From assembly GCA_965263105.1 (NCBI GenBank), contig CBDHGL010000006.1, positions 434,001-498,000 of the forward strand: a stretch of DNA of 64,000 nucleotides, given 5' to 3'. Source of the stretch: JBCCTX01 sp965263105 (GTDB taxonomy: Bacteria; Bacteroidota; Bacteroidia; J057). Under the pieces are notes generated by a model, which was not told the origin of the DNA, ran no database searches, and saw nothing but the letters and a program-made list of their open reading frames with translations. Shown in pieces: positions 1-10,800 of the stretch. Positions within the stretch are counted from its first letter, which is position 1. The number at the start of each line of letters is the position of its first letter. The position numbers and the translations under genes are program-made.

Positions 1-1202
1 CCGATGGAACAATTTCCCAAAAAACTGGGTCCAGGAAGTTGACCGCTTCCGACATTTACAATGTTTCCATTCACCAGCCCCCGAGCCGTCCCCACCCTCC
101 AATCGAGTTTAGGTCTATCGTGAGAACTGGGCGCATAAGTATTGTTATTATACCCAGGTTGATAGGTCATCCCCTCGAATTTGGGCCAACCAAAATTCAT
201 CCCTGGGCCATCGCAGACGGACATCTCTTCCCGGGTACCCCATCCCACATCCCCGATGTAAAAGGTTCCCGGATCTGCATCATCAATATCGTGGCTACCT
301 GTACCAGGTTTGAGGCTAAAACGGCAAGGGTTACGCAGCCCCCTACCCCATGTGCGAGATTGAGGAGACCGTGGATTGGCCGCATTGTAGTAGGGGTTAT
401 TGTAAACTCCATCCCCCGTTTCGGGATCTAAGCGAACAATCTTACCCGCAAGTGAACTTAGAATTTGGCTCCTATAGGCTCCTATGTTATGAGAAGCCGG
501 AATAATTCCATCTGCGATGGCTTGCTGCCAGTAGGTTTCATTTGCTGAACCCTGGTCCACAGAGCTATAGCTTGCCCCATCACCAAAACTTGCCAAGAGG
601 GTCCCATCCGTTCCAAAAACCAGATGTCCTGTCCCATGAGATTCGTGTAAATTGGGAAAACCTGTAGTAATGCTCTCGCCCAATAATACCTTACGAGAAC
701 TATAGTCCACAGTAGTATAATTTGTACTTGCCTGAGCTTTATATCTCGTTATTCGCCCTATGGTCGCATTGAAGTATTCATTTGTGTTGGGATTGTAGTT
801 GGGCGTTCCAAAATAAAGGAGGTGATGCCGGTCTACTATATATAGCAAATAAATGTATCCATTAGACAAATAATCGGGATCCAAGGCTACCCCTAAGAGG
901 CCAAAATCTCTCCAATTCCCTACCTCTTCACTTATATCTATAAGGGGTTGAGCTGATTTGACTCCATTTTCGACGGTCCAGACAAGCCCACCTCGTTCCC
1001 ATACATACATGCGTCCGTTTGCATCAAAGGTCATCCCTACAGCTGTATTAAATGAACCGGCAAATTGCTGGTCTATAAAGCCTGCTGGCTGAGCGTAATG
1101 GGTAAGTGGCAAAAAAAGCAAGAGCCCCAAGATACAGGAAAGACTAGCCTGATAAGGCCTAGCTCCTCTGGGAGAAGTAGAAAAGATGCGCATAGATTTC
1201 AT
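1..1202 (-). CDS. PQQ-type glucose/sorbosone dehydrogenase-like secreted protein (3' end beyond window)
   Basis: Reading the minus strand from an ATG at 1202 (alternative ATG at 1193) gives 400 open codons that run off the left edge, so the C-terminus is missing. The N-terminus has a signal peptide: a basic start, then a Leu-rich stretch (LGLLLFLPL) ending in HYAQ. The mature part has GSDH (glucose/sorbosone dehydrogenase) beta-propeller hallmarks: GMTFDANGRMYVWERGG, LLGVALDPDY, HESHGTGHLVFGTDGTL, LAGKIVRLDPETGDG, WGRGLRNPCRF and YIGDVGWGTREE. Such proteins oxidise aldoses with PQQ in the periplasm or extracellularly, but many homologues have no proven substrate. The rest of the gene probably carries PKD and sorting domains like its neighbours; that is inference. 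It lies downstream of, and on the same strand as, the giant gene at 1416-7520, with a terminator between them. The domain call is secure; the substrate is not known. Confidence 0.85.
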   Translation of the reverse strand, partial: MKSMRIFSTSPRGARPYQASLSCILGLLLFLPLTHYAQPAGFIDQQFAGSFNTAVGMTFDANGRMYVWERGGLVWTVENGVKSAQPLIDISEEVGNWRDFGLLGVALDPDYLSNGYIYLLYIVDRHHLLYFGTPNYNPNTNEYFNATIGRITRYKAQASTNYTTVDYSSRKVLLGESITTGFPNLHESHGTGHLVFGTDGTLLASFGDGASYSSVDQGSANETYWQQAIADGIIPASHNIGAYRSQILSSLAGKIVRLDPETGDGVYNNPYYNAANPRSPQSRTWGRGLRNPCRFSLKPGTGSHDIDDADPGTFYIGDVGWGTREEMSVCDGPGMNFGWPKFEGMTYQPGYNNNTYAPSSHDRPKLDWRVGTARGLVNGNIVNVGSGQLPGPSFLGNCSI

Positions 1203-1340
1203 AAGGCGAGAGCTTAGCTCATTGAATTTTCAGATTTATCCTTTAATTGAAATGAACAATCAAATAATATTTCTTAAAAATAATATTTTTGCTGACTATT
1301 TCAAGAGATTTAACTTTTTTCGACTACAAAAAACCAGAAT

Positions 1341-1373
1341 AAAAGAGTGCCATCCCTTAATGAGATGGCACTC
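1341..1373 (-). terminator. Rho-independent terminator of the 1416-7520 gene
   Basis: A perfect 10-bp stem (1345-1354 with 1364-1373, GAGTGCCATC/GATGGCACTC) encloses a 9-nt loop. On the minus strand it is followed directly by TTTTATT. It sits about 40 nt past the stop codon of the upstream minus-strand gene. Confidence 0.8.
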
Positions 1374-1415
1374 GCTCACAAAAATTATATAAGGTCAAAT
1401 AGGTATTCAATCTCA

Positions 1416-4400
1416 TTAATCCACCAACAATCTTTGGGTATCTTGCCATTCCTGGGATCTGGCCTTTAACAAATACACCCCAGAAGGCAGACTTTGCACA
1501 CCAAAGGTTTCCCTTATCCCTCCCAGCTTTTTCCAAATCTCCTTTCCAGCTACATCATATAAAATGTACTCTACAGATTCACTTTGAGGCAATTGGGAAA
1601 TATCTACCCGGAAATATCCTCGGGCCGGATTGGGCTGAATCTCCATAAAGGGATTTTCTGCTAACTCTTGAACCTGGTCAGCTGTCGCAAATCTACTTGA
1701 TTGGGTACTTTGAGGGCAGCCCATCACCCCAATTTCAGCCAGGTGGAGAATCTCGTTATTGGCAGTCAATTGAATCCGTACGTATCTCCCAGCAGCACTT
1801 AAACTGATTTGTTCCAAATCTCCTGCCACACCAGGGAAAAAGGTTTTACTTATGTTGGGATCATTTAGAAGATCATTTAGGGTAGCTCCTACAGGAAAGG
1901 GCTGAGCTGATACCATCATGTAGAAGGCTTTCAGCCTACTTTGACAACAATCTGATCGGTTGTGAATGATGACTTCCTGAATATCACTTTGACTCCCTAA
2001 GTCTACCTGCCACCAGGGTTGATTTTCCCGTTGAGAATGAAGGATAGAAGCATTTCCCCAAGGGCCTCTGGTACCATCCGTATCTCCATCTACGCCAATA
2101 GAAGGAATTCCAAAACCATATACACTGGACTGATCAGCGGGTCTATTCAAAGCCAGATTTGTAGCTCCATTTGTCAGACAAGGATCTATAACTTCCCCAC
2201 AGCCCAAGACTTCTACCTCAGCCATGTGCAGAACCCCATTTCCGCCCAATTGGATGCGCACATGCTGACCGGATAAGTTCGTTGTGAGATTCTCTGTTGC
2301 TCCTGCTATTCCGGGAAAGTGCAATTGCTCAACTGAAGGGTCATTTAGTAAATCAGCCAGACTACTAGCACCCGTCATGGGACTTTCCGAAACCAAAATA
2401 TAGAAGTTCCGGAGGCGATTCTGGTTGCCATTGCTACGGTTATATAAGATAATCTGATCGATTTGCTGGCTGGAGCCCAGGTCTACTTCCCACCAGGGAT
2501 TGGCCTCATTTTGGGTGTGTTGTAGATCAGCACTCCAGGGCGAGGAACCACTCGTATTGCCATCATTGGCATAGAGAGCTTCACCAACCCCATAGGTACT
2601 GGATTGGCTACTGGGTTGTCCCAGGGCGAAGTTTGTAGGATCCGTACAGGGCCCTACGGGCGTTACGGTGATCTCTTCCGTATCGGATTGGGTACAGCCA
2701 TTGGCATTGGTAAAGGTATAGGTCACGCTATAGGTTCCTGGACCTTGACTTGGATCAAAGACTCCTGCCGCAGATACAGCTCCTGTCCAGCTCCCTCCTG
2801 CTGGGGTAGCTGTCAATTGTTGAGAGCCTGCATCTTCTGCAAAAGGCCCTACCGGACTCAGCACGACGGGATCAGCGCCATCACAAGGGTCATTCCCAGC
2901 AGGACATCCCATTACTTCTACTTCTGCCATGTGTAGAACCCTATTCCCCGAAAGTTGTATGCGAACATATCTACCGCTTACTTCCATCGGTATGACCTCC
3001 AATGCGCCTGCAGGACCTGAAAAGAATTGCTGAGAAATGGAGCCGTTAGCCAAGAGGTCTGTTAGAGAGGCTCCCGGACTAAAAGGAGACGAGGAAATCA
3101 AGATATAAAAGTCTCTCAGGCGAGCTTGGTTTCCATCACTTCGATTAAAGATGCGAACGGTTTCTATATCACTCAATTGACCTAAATCTACTTCCCACCA
3201 GGGTTGAGCTTCATTGGTAGTATGTTGGAGATCAGCCGTCCAAGGGGAAGAGCCAGAAGTATTGCCATCGTTGGCGAGATTGGCTTCTCCGATTCCGTAA
3301 GTACTGGACTGAGAAGCTGGGCCTCCAAGTGCGAGATTTTGAGGACTGGAACATGATCCTGGAGCAGCAGAACCCGGTTGGGCTGGATTGCCATCTATCA
3401 GGTCATCCAGACCATCCTGGTCTCCATCTACTCCCCCTCCATTATCTGCTGAAGTAATTCTTCCATCTCCATTTGTATCGAAACTGGCAAAACCACTTGC
3501 AGCGATATCAAAGGGTCCATTTCCATTGTTATTGGCATTGGTACTCTCGACGTCCAGAAAATCGGGTAAGCCATCTCCGTCCGAATTGGGAGGAGAAGTC
3601 AAGGTACCTTGTTGGCTTAGGTCGTCTATAAAGGCATCCTGGTCTGCATCTGTTCCGCCTGCTTCTACTACATCCCAGATGCCATCATTGTCTGAATCTA
3701 AATCTAGTTGGTTGGGGATGCCGTCTCCATCCGTATCTGCAGAGAATATGGTAATTCGAATACTACCATCATCTCCATTCACTCCGACTCCACCCGTGGC
3801 AGCGCCATTGGCTCCTGCCGTGATATTTCCTGAAACAAATCGACTGCTACTGGTATTCAAGAATGATCCTCCTCCCCCTGCGCTTCCTACTGCTCCAGCA
3901 GAGCCTCCCCCGGAATATCCGCCTCCTGCACCAGAATAAAACTCTCCACAGCCACCACCGCCTGTAAATCCAGAACCTCCTGCTGAGCCGCCTGTACCTG
4001 CCACCCCCCCACTAGCAATTGCCAATCCGTTTGCAGGATTCAAGTCAGCAGCCCCTCCACCTGTAGCGCCCCCGGTTACGGCATTGGCCCCGGTGGAATT
4101 TATACCTCCTCCGCCAGCTCCTTCTCCTCCATTGCTATTTCCAGACCCAGCTCCACCGCCATTTCCATTGCTCCCGCCTGCTCCTGGGTTGGTGCCTGTT
4201 CCAGCGCCTCCATTTGAATTATCAGTTCCCCCCAGACCAATGGCGCCAGCGCTATTGTCTCCACCAGCGCCTCCGCCAGCCACCATAACCAATTCGTTGT
4301 TGATGAAGAGGCCCGAACTCCCCCCGCCACCAGCAGAAGTAGCTCCTGCATTACTTCCTTCTCCGACCACATAGCGAATAACATCCCCCGCTGATACAAG

Positions 4401-7400
4401 AAAACGCCCGTCTATCTGAGACCCTTTTCCACCTTGGGTAGTTGACCCTCCACCTCCACTTCCTCCTATCAATCTCAACTCAATTTCGCCTGAAAATTCA
4501 ACTGTATAGGTTCCTGCGCCAGGGTTATTGGTATTCCGAACCACTTGTTGTATGCCTTCAGCTACATCAGGAATACCGTCATTATCTTTGTCTATATCAA
4601 GTTCTGGAAAGTCATCTACACTTTCTCCTGTGATGACGGTCAGGCTTTCTGTATCGGATTCTCCAGAATTTGGATCTGTTACGGTGAGTATTACCGTAAA
4701 GGTATCTGCCGTAGTATAGGTGTGGCTTACCGTCTCACCATTTCCTGTATTTCCATCTCCAAAATCCCAGGCATAGGTTCCCGTAACTCCCGGAGGAAAG
4801 GAAGAAGATGAGGCATCAAAATTTATACTAGCAGGTAGGGGAAAGGCTTGAGTGCGATCTGCCGTAAAGGCAGCTGCAACCGTTTCATCTCCATCAAAAA
4901 TGCCATTGCTATTTTTATCTACGCCTGCCCGGACTTTAATTTCATCATGAACTACCAGCCAGCTCAAGGCACCTGCACCGGAAGTGGCGGCATTGACCAA
5001 GTCATTATGACTTACGGTTTGACCATTTCTATCCGATTGGTAGGTATTTCCGCCCTGATAAAAGAAGCCCCGGCGTTCTCCTTGAAATACCCCATGAACG
5101 ATGAAACTCACGCGTGAGCTTTGGTCCACAATATTTTTCAATTGATTGAGAAAGGCTTGCTGGCCTGAGGCAAAGGAGCCATTAACCGTGGTATGCTGCC
5201 CTACCCCCGCGTGAGAATCCTGACTGGGTTGGGTTATTTGGTTAGCACTGAAGCCGAGTTCACTCCCTTCGAATGACATGACAAAAGCAATGAAATTTCC
5301 GTTCGCACTAGGAAAGTGGAAGGGGAAGTTCGAGTCCATTGATCCATCGTTGAAGAAGCCAAATCCTGCAGTACTGCCATCAATAGAATTATAAAAAAGC
5401 CCCACCTTGTCTAGGTTCCCACGGAAGCCACCTGCTGTGCGGGCATCTCTGAATGTAAGTCGAGTCTTGCTTCTACCTGTATTGGCTTCATGGCAATTGA
5501 TACAGTTATTTCCTCCCCCGGCTAAGGCATTTTGGAAGAAATTTCGCCCTTGAGTTGCATCTCGGTTGAATCTTACCGTATTATTTGGGCCTGGGACAGG
5601 TACGGAGGTACTAAAACTGTTGTCCAGGTTTCTCAAAGGGCTTGGGGGAAAATGTATAGTACTCAAAAAGTTTTCAAACTCCTGTAATGCTGCATTGGAA
5701 GGTTCTACATCATCTCCTTGAAGATGAACAAAAGCCCCGGCAAAGGCAGCCAAATTTTCCCTATCCCCACGCCAGTGTAGCAACTGCCCTTGATCGACAA
5801 TATCTTGTAGGGTTTGGGTAGTTTTGGGCCCTTTCATAGGATGAAATCCATTGAAGGTAGGGACAAATACGCCGTTGATACCCAGTTGCGCATTGGGGGA
5901 GAAGGGTTGGATATCCCCTGAGGGATCTCCCAGGTCCCAGCCCAGGCGATCTTGCTTCCCATCTATATGACAGGAAGCACAGGCAATATGGCCCGTTCCA
6001 GAGTTAAGGTGGGTATCGTAGAGGTGTTTTCTTCCGACTTTAATTACCGTTGGAGTCGGATCGAAAAATGGGACTCGGTCAATTTCTTGGTCGTTCCCCA
6101 TGTTAATGACGGAAATACTCGCATCAAATTTGTTTAAAACAAAGGCCCTATTTCTCCCTTCGCTTAACACTACTCCGGTTGGGCCCTCTCCTACTTCTAT
6201 AGGTTGAGTACTCAAGCGATTTCCATTGGCATCAACGGTAATCACATTATTAGAGCCCATACCCGTGATATAAGCTTTGTTCCCATTGGCTCGCCAGGCG
6301 ATCCCTCTAGGGTCGCCAATACTTTTTTCTCTTTCACTTACAGGTACAGAAGAAGTTTGGTAAGTTAAATGGGGGTTGAGATCAATAATCTGGTTGCTTT
6401 GATTGACATTGAAGCTGGATATATTTACCCGAAGGAATTTCCCATTCAAAACAGGTTCAAAACGAACTTCATTCGTCGCATCCGTCCCTACAACCGATAT
6501 CCTTCCCGTTTGGGGATTTACATCCATGGCCATGAGGATATTCCCCAAATTACGCTGGTAAGAAACGCTATTATTGCCGGCATTCATTACGACAACATCC
6601 CGGTCCCTAAGGTCCCAGCCCTGTACACGTACGCCTGCTCCTCCAGAGATGACGTTGCTCCAGTTTCCGTTGTTGTCATCCAGCCATTGACCCGCCGCAT
6701 TCTTTTTTACAATCATCGGGGTCTGAACAGGCGGTAAACCCGCCGGTCCCAGAGGAGGGTTGAACGAGTTCCCATTGTTAGGCGGAACTACTACATTGCC
6801 ATAAGGACCCGCAGGGATATCACTGCCACCAATGACGGAAGCCACCTCTGATCCAATATCTCCTTGAACGATGGTAGATTGATTGCCGGACTCGAAAAAA
6901 GCGCCAAAAACCGTTTGGCCATCTGTGCTAACCGCCAGTGCACGGAGCTCTTCTCCAATAACGCGTATCTCACTGGGAGCTGCATCAAGGTTTGACAGAT
7001 TAAATACACTGATGATACTGGGTTCCGAGCTGGAGACAAAGGCTTTTAAGGGCGTCCCGGCAAAAACTACATCAGCCGGCTCATTGGCTACCTGTATACT
7101 TTGGGTAACTACCTCATTATTCAAGTCAACAATGCTGATATCATCTGAGATCGCATTGACTACCCAGGCTTCCGAGTTGCTTCTAGCTCGTACCGTAACG
7201 GGGTCCATACCTACAGGGATACTGGCCCTATGTGAAATGCCCGAATTACTGATATCATATACCTCCAAGCTGTAATTAGCCGTGTTTACTGCCAGCAAGG
7301 TATTCCCGTCTGGGGTTAGATCGATAGGATGTACATGAGCCGTCTCATAGTTGATGAACTCCGGTTCAGGAGAAGGTTCATTGGCAAGTTGAAAAAAGGA

Positions 7401-7520
7401 ACTGTTGAAAGCGGTGGTAATAAAAAAGAGCACTATCGGGGGGATGAACCACCGAAATTTGCGCAACGAGTTTTTATTACCTAAGCTCCCTTGTTGGCGT
7501 AAGGAGTAAAAAGGATACAT
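1416..7520 (-). CDS. Giant T9SS-secreted YVTN-propeller/di-haem cytochrome protein with Gly-rich, TSP3 and three discoidin domains
   Basis: 2034 residues. An N-terminal membrane/signal segment (about 22-42) precedes a YVTN-type beta-propeller (about 50-500). Two c-type haem motifs follow, CASCH near 515 and CINCH near 675, in a MauG/di-haem-peroxidase-like context (MKGPKTTQTLQDI; LHWRGDR). Next are a PKD domain (about 890-970, WDFGDGNTGNGE), a roughly 225-residue glycine-rich segment (about 1017-1243) and thrombospondin type-3-like Ca-binding repeats (about 1255-1375, DTDGDGIPNQLDLDSDNDG). Three F5/8 type C domains follow (about 1390-1540, 1627-1773, 1777-1933), with one Ig-like GPFAEDAG module between the first two. 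A T9SS sorting domain closes the protein (about 1960-2034: IQPNPARGYF, SGVYLLKA). Expected location: cell surface or secreted. The propeller and haems suggest an extracellular redox or binding role, possibly on polysaccharide; the substrate is unknown. Domain identities are confident; the overall function is inference. Confidence 0.85.
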   Translation of the reverse strand: MYPFYSLRQQGSLGNKNSLRKFRWFIPPIVLFFITTAFNSSFFQLANEPSPEPEFINYETAHVHPIDLTPDGNTLLAVNTANYSLEVYDISNSGISHRASIPVGMDPVTVRARSNSEAWVVNAISDDISIVDLNNEVVTQSIQVANEPADVVFAGTPLKAFVSSSEPSIISVFNLSNLDAAPSEIRVIGEELRALAVSTDGQTVFGAFFESGNQSTIVQGDIGSEVASVIGGSDIPAGPYGNVVVPPNNGNSFNPPLGPAGLPPVQTPMIVKKNAAGQWLDDNNGNWSNVISGGAGVRVQGWDLRDRDVVVMNAGNNSVSYQRNLGNILMAMDVNPQTGRISVVGTDATNEVRFEPVLNGKFLRVNISSFNVNQSNQIIDLNPHLTYQTSSVPVSEREKSIGDPRGIAWRANGNKAYITGMGSNNVITVDANGNRLSTQPIEVGEGPTGVVLSEGRNRAFVLNKFDASISVINMGNDQEIDRVPFFDPTPTVIKVGRKHLYDTHLNSGTGHIACASCHIDGKQDRLGWDLGDPSGDIQPFSPNAQLGINGVFVPTFNGFHPMKGPKTTQTLQDIVDQGQLLHWRGDRENLAAFAGAFVHLQGDDVEPSNAALQEFENFLSTIHFPPSPLRNLDNSFSTSVPVPGPNNTVRFNRDATQGRNFFQNALAGGGNNCINCHEANTGRSKTRLTFRDARTAGGFRGNLDKVGLFYNSIDGSTAGFGFFNDGSMDSNFPFHFPSANGNFIAFVMSFEGSELGFSANQITQPSQDSHAGVGQHTTVNGSFASGQQAFLNQLKNIVDQSSRVSFIVHGVFQGERRGFFYQGGNTYQSDRNGQTVSHNDLVNAATSGAGALSWLVVHDEIKVRAGVDKNSNGIFDGDETVAAAFTADRTQAFPLPASINFDASSSSFPPGVTGTYAWDFGDGNTGNGETVSHTYTTADTFTVILTVTDPNSGESDTESLTVITGESVDDFPELDIDKDNDGIPDVAEGIQQVVRNTNNPGAGTYTVEFSGEIELRLIGGSGGGGSTTQGGKGSQIDGRFLVSAGDVIRYVVGEGSNAGATSAGGGGSSGLFINNELVMVAGGGAGGDNSAGAIGLGGTDNSNGGAGTGTNPGAGGSNGNGGGAGSGNSNGGEGAGGGGINSTGANAVTGGATGGGAADLNPANGLAIASGGVAGTGGSAGGSGFTGGGGCGEFYSGAGGGYSGGGSAGAVGSAGGGGSFLNTSSSRFVSGNITAGANGAATGGVGVNGDDGSIRITIFSADTDGDGIPNQLDLDSDNDGIWDVVEAGGTDADQDAFIDDLSQQGTLTSPPNSDGDGLPDFLDVESTNANNNGNGPFDIAASGFASFDTNGDGRITSADNGGGVDGDQDGLDDLIDGNPAQPGSAAPGSCSSPQNLALGGPASQSSTYGIGEANLANDGNTSGSSPWTADLQHTTNEAQPWWEVDLGQLSDIETVRIFNRSDGNQARLRDFYILISSSPFSPGASLTDLLANGSISQQFFSGPAGALEVIPMEVSGRYVRIQLSGNRVLHMAEVEVMGCPAGNDPCDGADPVVLSPVGPFAEDAGSQQLTATPAGGSWTGAVSAAGVFDPSQGPGTYSVTYTFTNANGCTQSDTEEITVTPVGPCTDPTNFALGQPSSQSSTYGVGEALYANDGNTSGSSPWSADLQHTQNEANPWWEVDLGSSQQIDQIILYNRSNGNQNRLRNFYILVSESPMTGASSLADLLNDPSVEQLHFPGIAGATENLTTNLSGQHVRIQLGGNGVLHMAEVEVLGCGEVIDPCLTNGATNLALNRPADQSSVYGFGIPSIGVDGDTDGTRGPWGNASILHSQRENQPWWQVDLGSQSDIQEVIIHNRSDCCQSRLKAFYMMVSAQPFPVGATLNDLLNDPNISKTFFPGVAGDLEQISLSAAGRYVRIQLTANNEILHLAEIGVMGCPQSTQSSRFATADQVQELAENPFMEIQPNPARGYFRVDISQLPQSESVEYILYDVAGKEIWKKLGGIRETFGVQSLPSGVYLLKARSQEWQDTQRLLVD

Positions 7521-7853
7521 GTGATGTGCGTTAGCGTAATTACTAAAAAGCAGAAAATCTTCAGCTATAAGCCCTCATTAAGATTGCGTATTATGCGGAA
7601 TCAAGTGCAGCGAAATATTATTTTCAAATATAATTATTTAAATACTTATTTCAAGTTATAAATTTAAATTAGCTTGCATTTTATTTAAATAAGTAATATA
7701 CAGATTGACCTTAAATTTCAAGGCCACTTCCCCAGGGAAGACAGATTAAAAAGGCAATTTGCCAGATTCAAATCCCTCTTGGGAGCTGGTCGGGTAGGGT
7801 TTTGGACCACCTCCCCTAGCTTGCAGATAGAGTAGCCTGCCGACTATTTGCTA
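7521..7853. other. AT-rich intergenic region between two giant exoprotein genes
   Basis: 333 nt with no credible gene. The 7610-7710 part is strongly AT-rich and probably holds the promoter of the minus-strand gene starting at 7520. The part next to 7854 is GC-richer. It contains a short palindrome (CTTCCC-CA-GGGAAG near 7727-7740) and an imperfect G/C-rich stem around 7780-7822 downstream of the gene ending at 7854, but no T-tract good enough to call a terminator. Confidence 0.5.
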
Positions 7854-10800
7854 CTATCTCACCATTAATTGTTTCACTCCTGTCCAGTCTTCTCCCTTAA
7901 TCCGAAGTAGATATATTCCACGAGGCAAGTGATTAATCGTAGTAGAGATACTCCTAGTGCCCTGTTTCGTCCAGACCTGCTGCCCAGTAAGATTGAAGAG
8001 CGAATAGTGGAGAATCTCTCCTTGAGCTACATTTAGTAGCTCTATATGAACTTCACTTGTAGCGGGATTGGGATAGACTAACAACTCAGGACTCTGTGCT
8101 TCCTCTTCAACCCCTGCCTGTGCTAGTCCAAATCGAGCACTTTGAGAAGTTATAGGACAGCCCATCACTTCAATTTCAGCCAGGTGGAGAATTTCATTAT
8201 TTGCACTTAATTGAATACGGACATAACGTCCAGAGGCACTCATCGAAATAGACTCCTGATCGCCGGCTGCCCCTGAGAAAAACTGAGAAGTGATGGAGGG
8301 ATCGGCCAATAGACCGCTTAACGTTGCATCACTGGCAAAGGGCGTATTTGATACAAAGATGTAAAAATCGCTTAGCCTTACCTGACAGCAATTTGTCCGG
8401 TTGTAGAGTACCAATTCGTCTATGCTACTTTCTGTACCCAAGTCTACTTGCCACCAGGGCTGGTCCTCACGTTGGGTATGTAAAATAGAGGCATTCCCCC
8501 AAGGACCGCGTGTTCCATCTGTATCGCCATCTACCCCTACCGAGGCATTTCCAAAGCCATAGACGCTAGACTGTTCTGCAGGTTGACCGAAAGCCAGGTT
8601 CTGACTACCTCCATTCTGGCAAGGATCTACAGCTCCTCCCACACAGCCCCATACTTCTACTTCGGCCATATGCAGGATATTATTGCCTGACAGTTGAATC
8701 CGTAGGTATCTCCCCGACATATTGGTGTTGATGAGTTCTTGGGCCCCTGCAGGACCTGAAAAGAAGGTTTTGTTGATGGAAGAATTTGCCAAATGATCTG
8801 CTAAACTGGCATTGGCGTCAAAGGGATCATTGGATACCATGACATAAAAGTCTCTCAAACGGTTCTGGCTACCATCGCTTCGGTTATATAGTTTTACCTG
8901 AACAACCTGACTGGTAGCTCCCAAGTCTACTTCCCACCAGGGCTGAGCTTCATTGGTTGTATGTTGCAGGTCTGCCGTCCAGGGAGAGGTACCAGAGGTA
9001 TTACCATCAACGGCATACAACGCCTCCCCTATCCCATAGGTACTGGACTGGGATGCCGGTTGATTCAAGGCCAAATTGACCGGGTTAGAACAGCCTGCCA
9101 CAACGGGTGTAACCGTGATTTCTTCCGTATCTGTCTGGGTACAGCCATTTCCATTGGTATAGGTATAACTTACTGTATAGGTACCAGGGCCTTGTGCAGG
9201 ATCGAATGTTCCATTGCTTACAGCTGCACCTCCCCAGGTACCGCCTGATGGACTAGCTGTGAGAGTTTGGATACCTGCATCCTCCGCAAAGGGACCCGCG
9301 GAACTGATAACAACAGGCGCAGCTCCCAAACAGGGATCATTCCCAGAGGTACAACCAATCACCTCTACTTCTGCCATATGCAAGATCCCATTACCACTCA
9401 GTTGGATTCTCACATGGCGCCCAGATACATTCGTTAAGATGCTCTCCTGGAGCCCGGCTGAACCCGGGAAATAGATCTGCTCGACAGCAGGATCATTCAA
9501 CAGCTCAGATAAGCTGTTAGCACTCGTCATAGGAGAGGAAGACACCAGGATATAAAAGTTTTTGAGCCTTTCCTGGTTTCCATCCGTTCTATTGAAAATA
9601 TTGATTTGATCTATTTGACTCAAAACGCCCAGATCGACTTCCCACCAGGGATTGGCTTCACTGGTGGTATGTTGAAGATCGGCGGTCCAGGGAGAGGAGC
9701 CCGTTGTGTTGCCATCATTGGCAATGGTGGCTAAACCTATTCCATAGGTGGAAGATTGGCTGGCGGGCTGGCTTAGAGCTAGATTGCTTGTCCCGCTACA
9801 TCCGCCAACAGGGTTAACTACTATTTCTTTGCTATCTGTTTGGGTACATCCCGCTCCGTTTGTAAAGGTATAGCTCACAGAATAGGTACCCGGTCCTTGA
9901 GCGGGATCAAATACTCCGGTTCCACTCACCGCACCACTCCAGGTTCCCCCTGCTGGGGTAGCCTGTAACTGCTGAGGGCCTGCGTCTTCGGCAAAGGGAC
10001 CTGCAGCAACGATCTCTACGGGATCTGCCCCTTCACAGGGATCGGAATCAGATGGACAGCCCCATACCTCGACTTCCGCCATATGGAGTATGCTACTTCC
10101 CGACAGTTGGATGCGGACGAAGCGCCCCGAAACACTTAGGGGAAGAGTCACCTGAGCACCCGCAGGGCCAGAGAAAAATTCTTGTGTGATGGCCCCATTG
10201 GCTAAGTGATCACTTAACGAAGCTGCCGGATCAAAGGCAGATTGAGAAATGAGTACATAAAAATCTTTCAGTCGATTTTGGCTACCATCTGTTCGGTTGT
10301 AGATCGTAAGGGAGGAAATATCACTCAACTGTCCCAAATCTACTTGCCACCAAGGCTGAGACTCATTGGTGGTGTGTTGTAAATCCGCTGTCCAGGGAGA
10401 GGAACCACTGGTATTCCCGTCATTGGCATAGGTGGCCAGTCCTGCTCCATAGGTGGAGGATTGGCTGGCATCTTCCCCTAAGGCCAGGTTTTGTGGAGTA
10501 TCACAAGTACCATTACTGGGAGGAGCGATAATGCTATCGCTAAAAGCAAAGGCATCAATGCCCACCTCAATTCCCATAAGCCGTCCAGGGACATCATCTA
10601 AAGAAGGGTGAATTCCTCCCCAAATCCGGGAAAGACTACATTCATCTGAGGCATCTCTATAGGTAGCCCATTGTAGGGTAACATCTATGCTCGGGCCATT
10701 TTCAAAGACTAGAAACTCATCTTTTGGGCAGAGAAATTCGCCCATGCCTCCAGGGAAATATTCATCTCCAGTCATAAAGGTCATAACTTCAGCCGCAGCT

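Noticed and set aside
39..431. Plus-strand 130-codon frame at the left edge
   Set aside because: It is antisense to the GSDH reading frame, which has clear motifs and a signal peptide.
3388..4374. Long plus-strand frames (for example a Pro/Ser-rich 183-codon frame at 3388-3939 and a Pro-rich one at 4084-4374) opposite the giant gene
   Set aside because: They are the antisense of the glycine-rich and Ca-binding segments; low-complexity Gly/Ser/Asp codons read as Pro/Ser on the other strand. There is no start context, and the minus-strand gene explains the sequence.
7755..7800. tRNA-like T-arm (GATTCAAATCC) near 7765
   Set aside because: No matching acceptor, anticodon or D arms could be folded around it.
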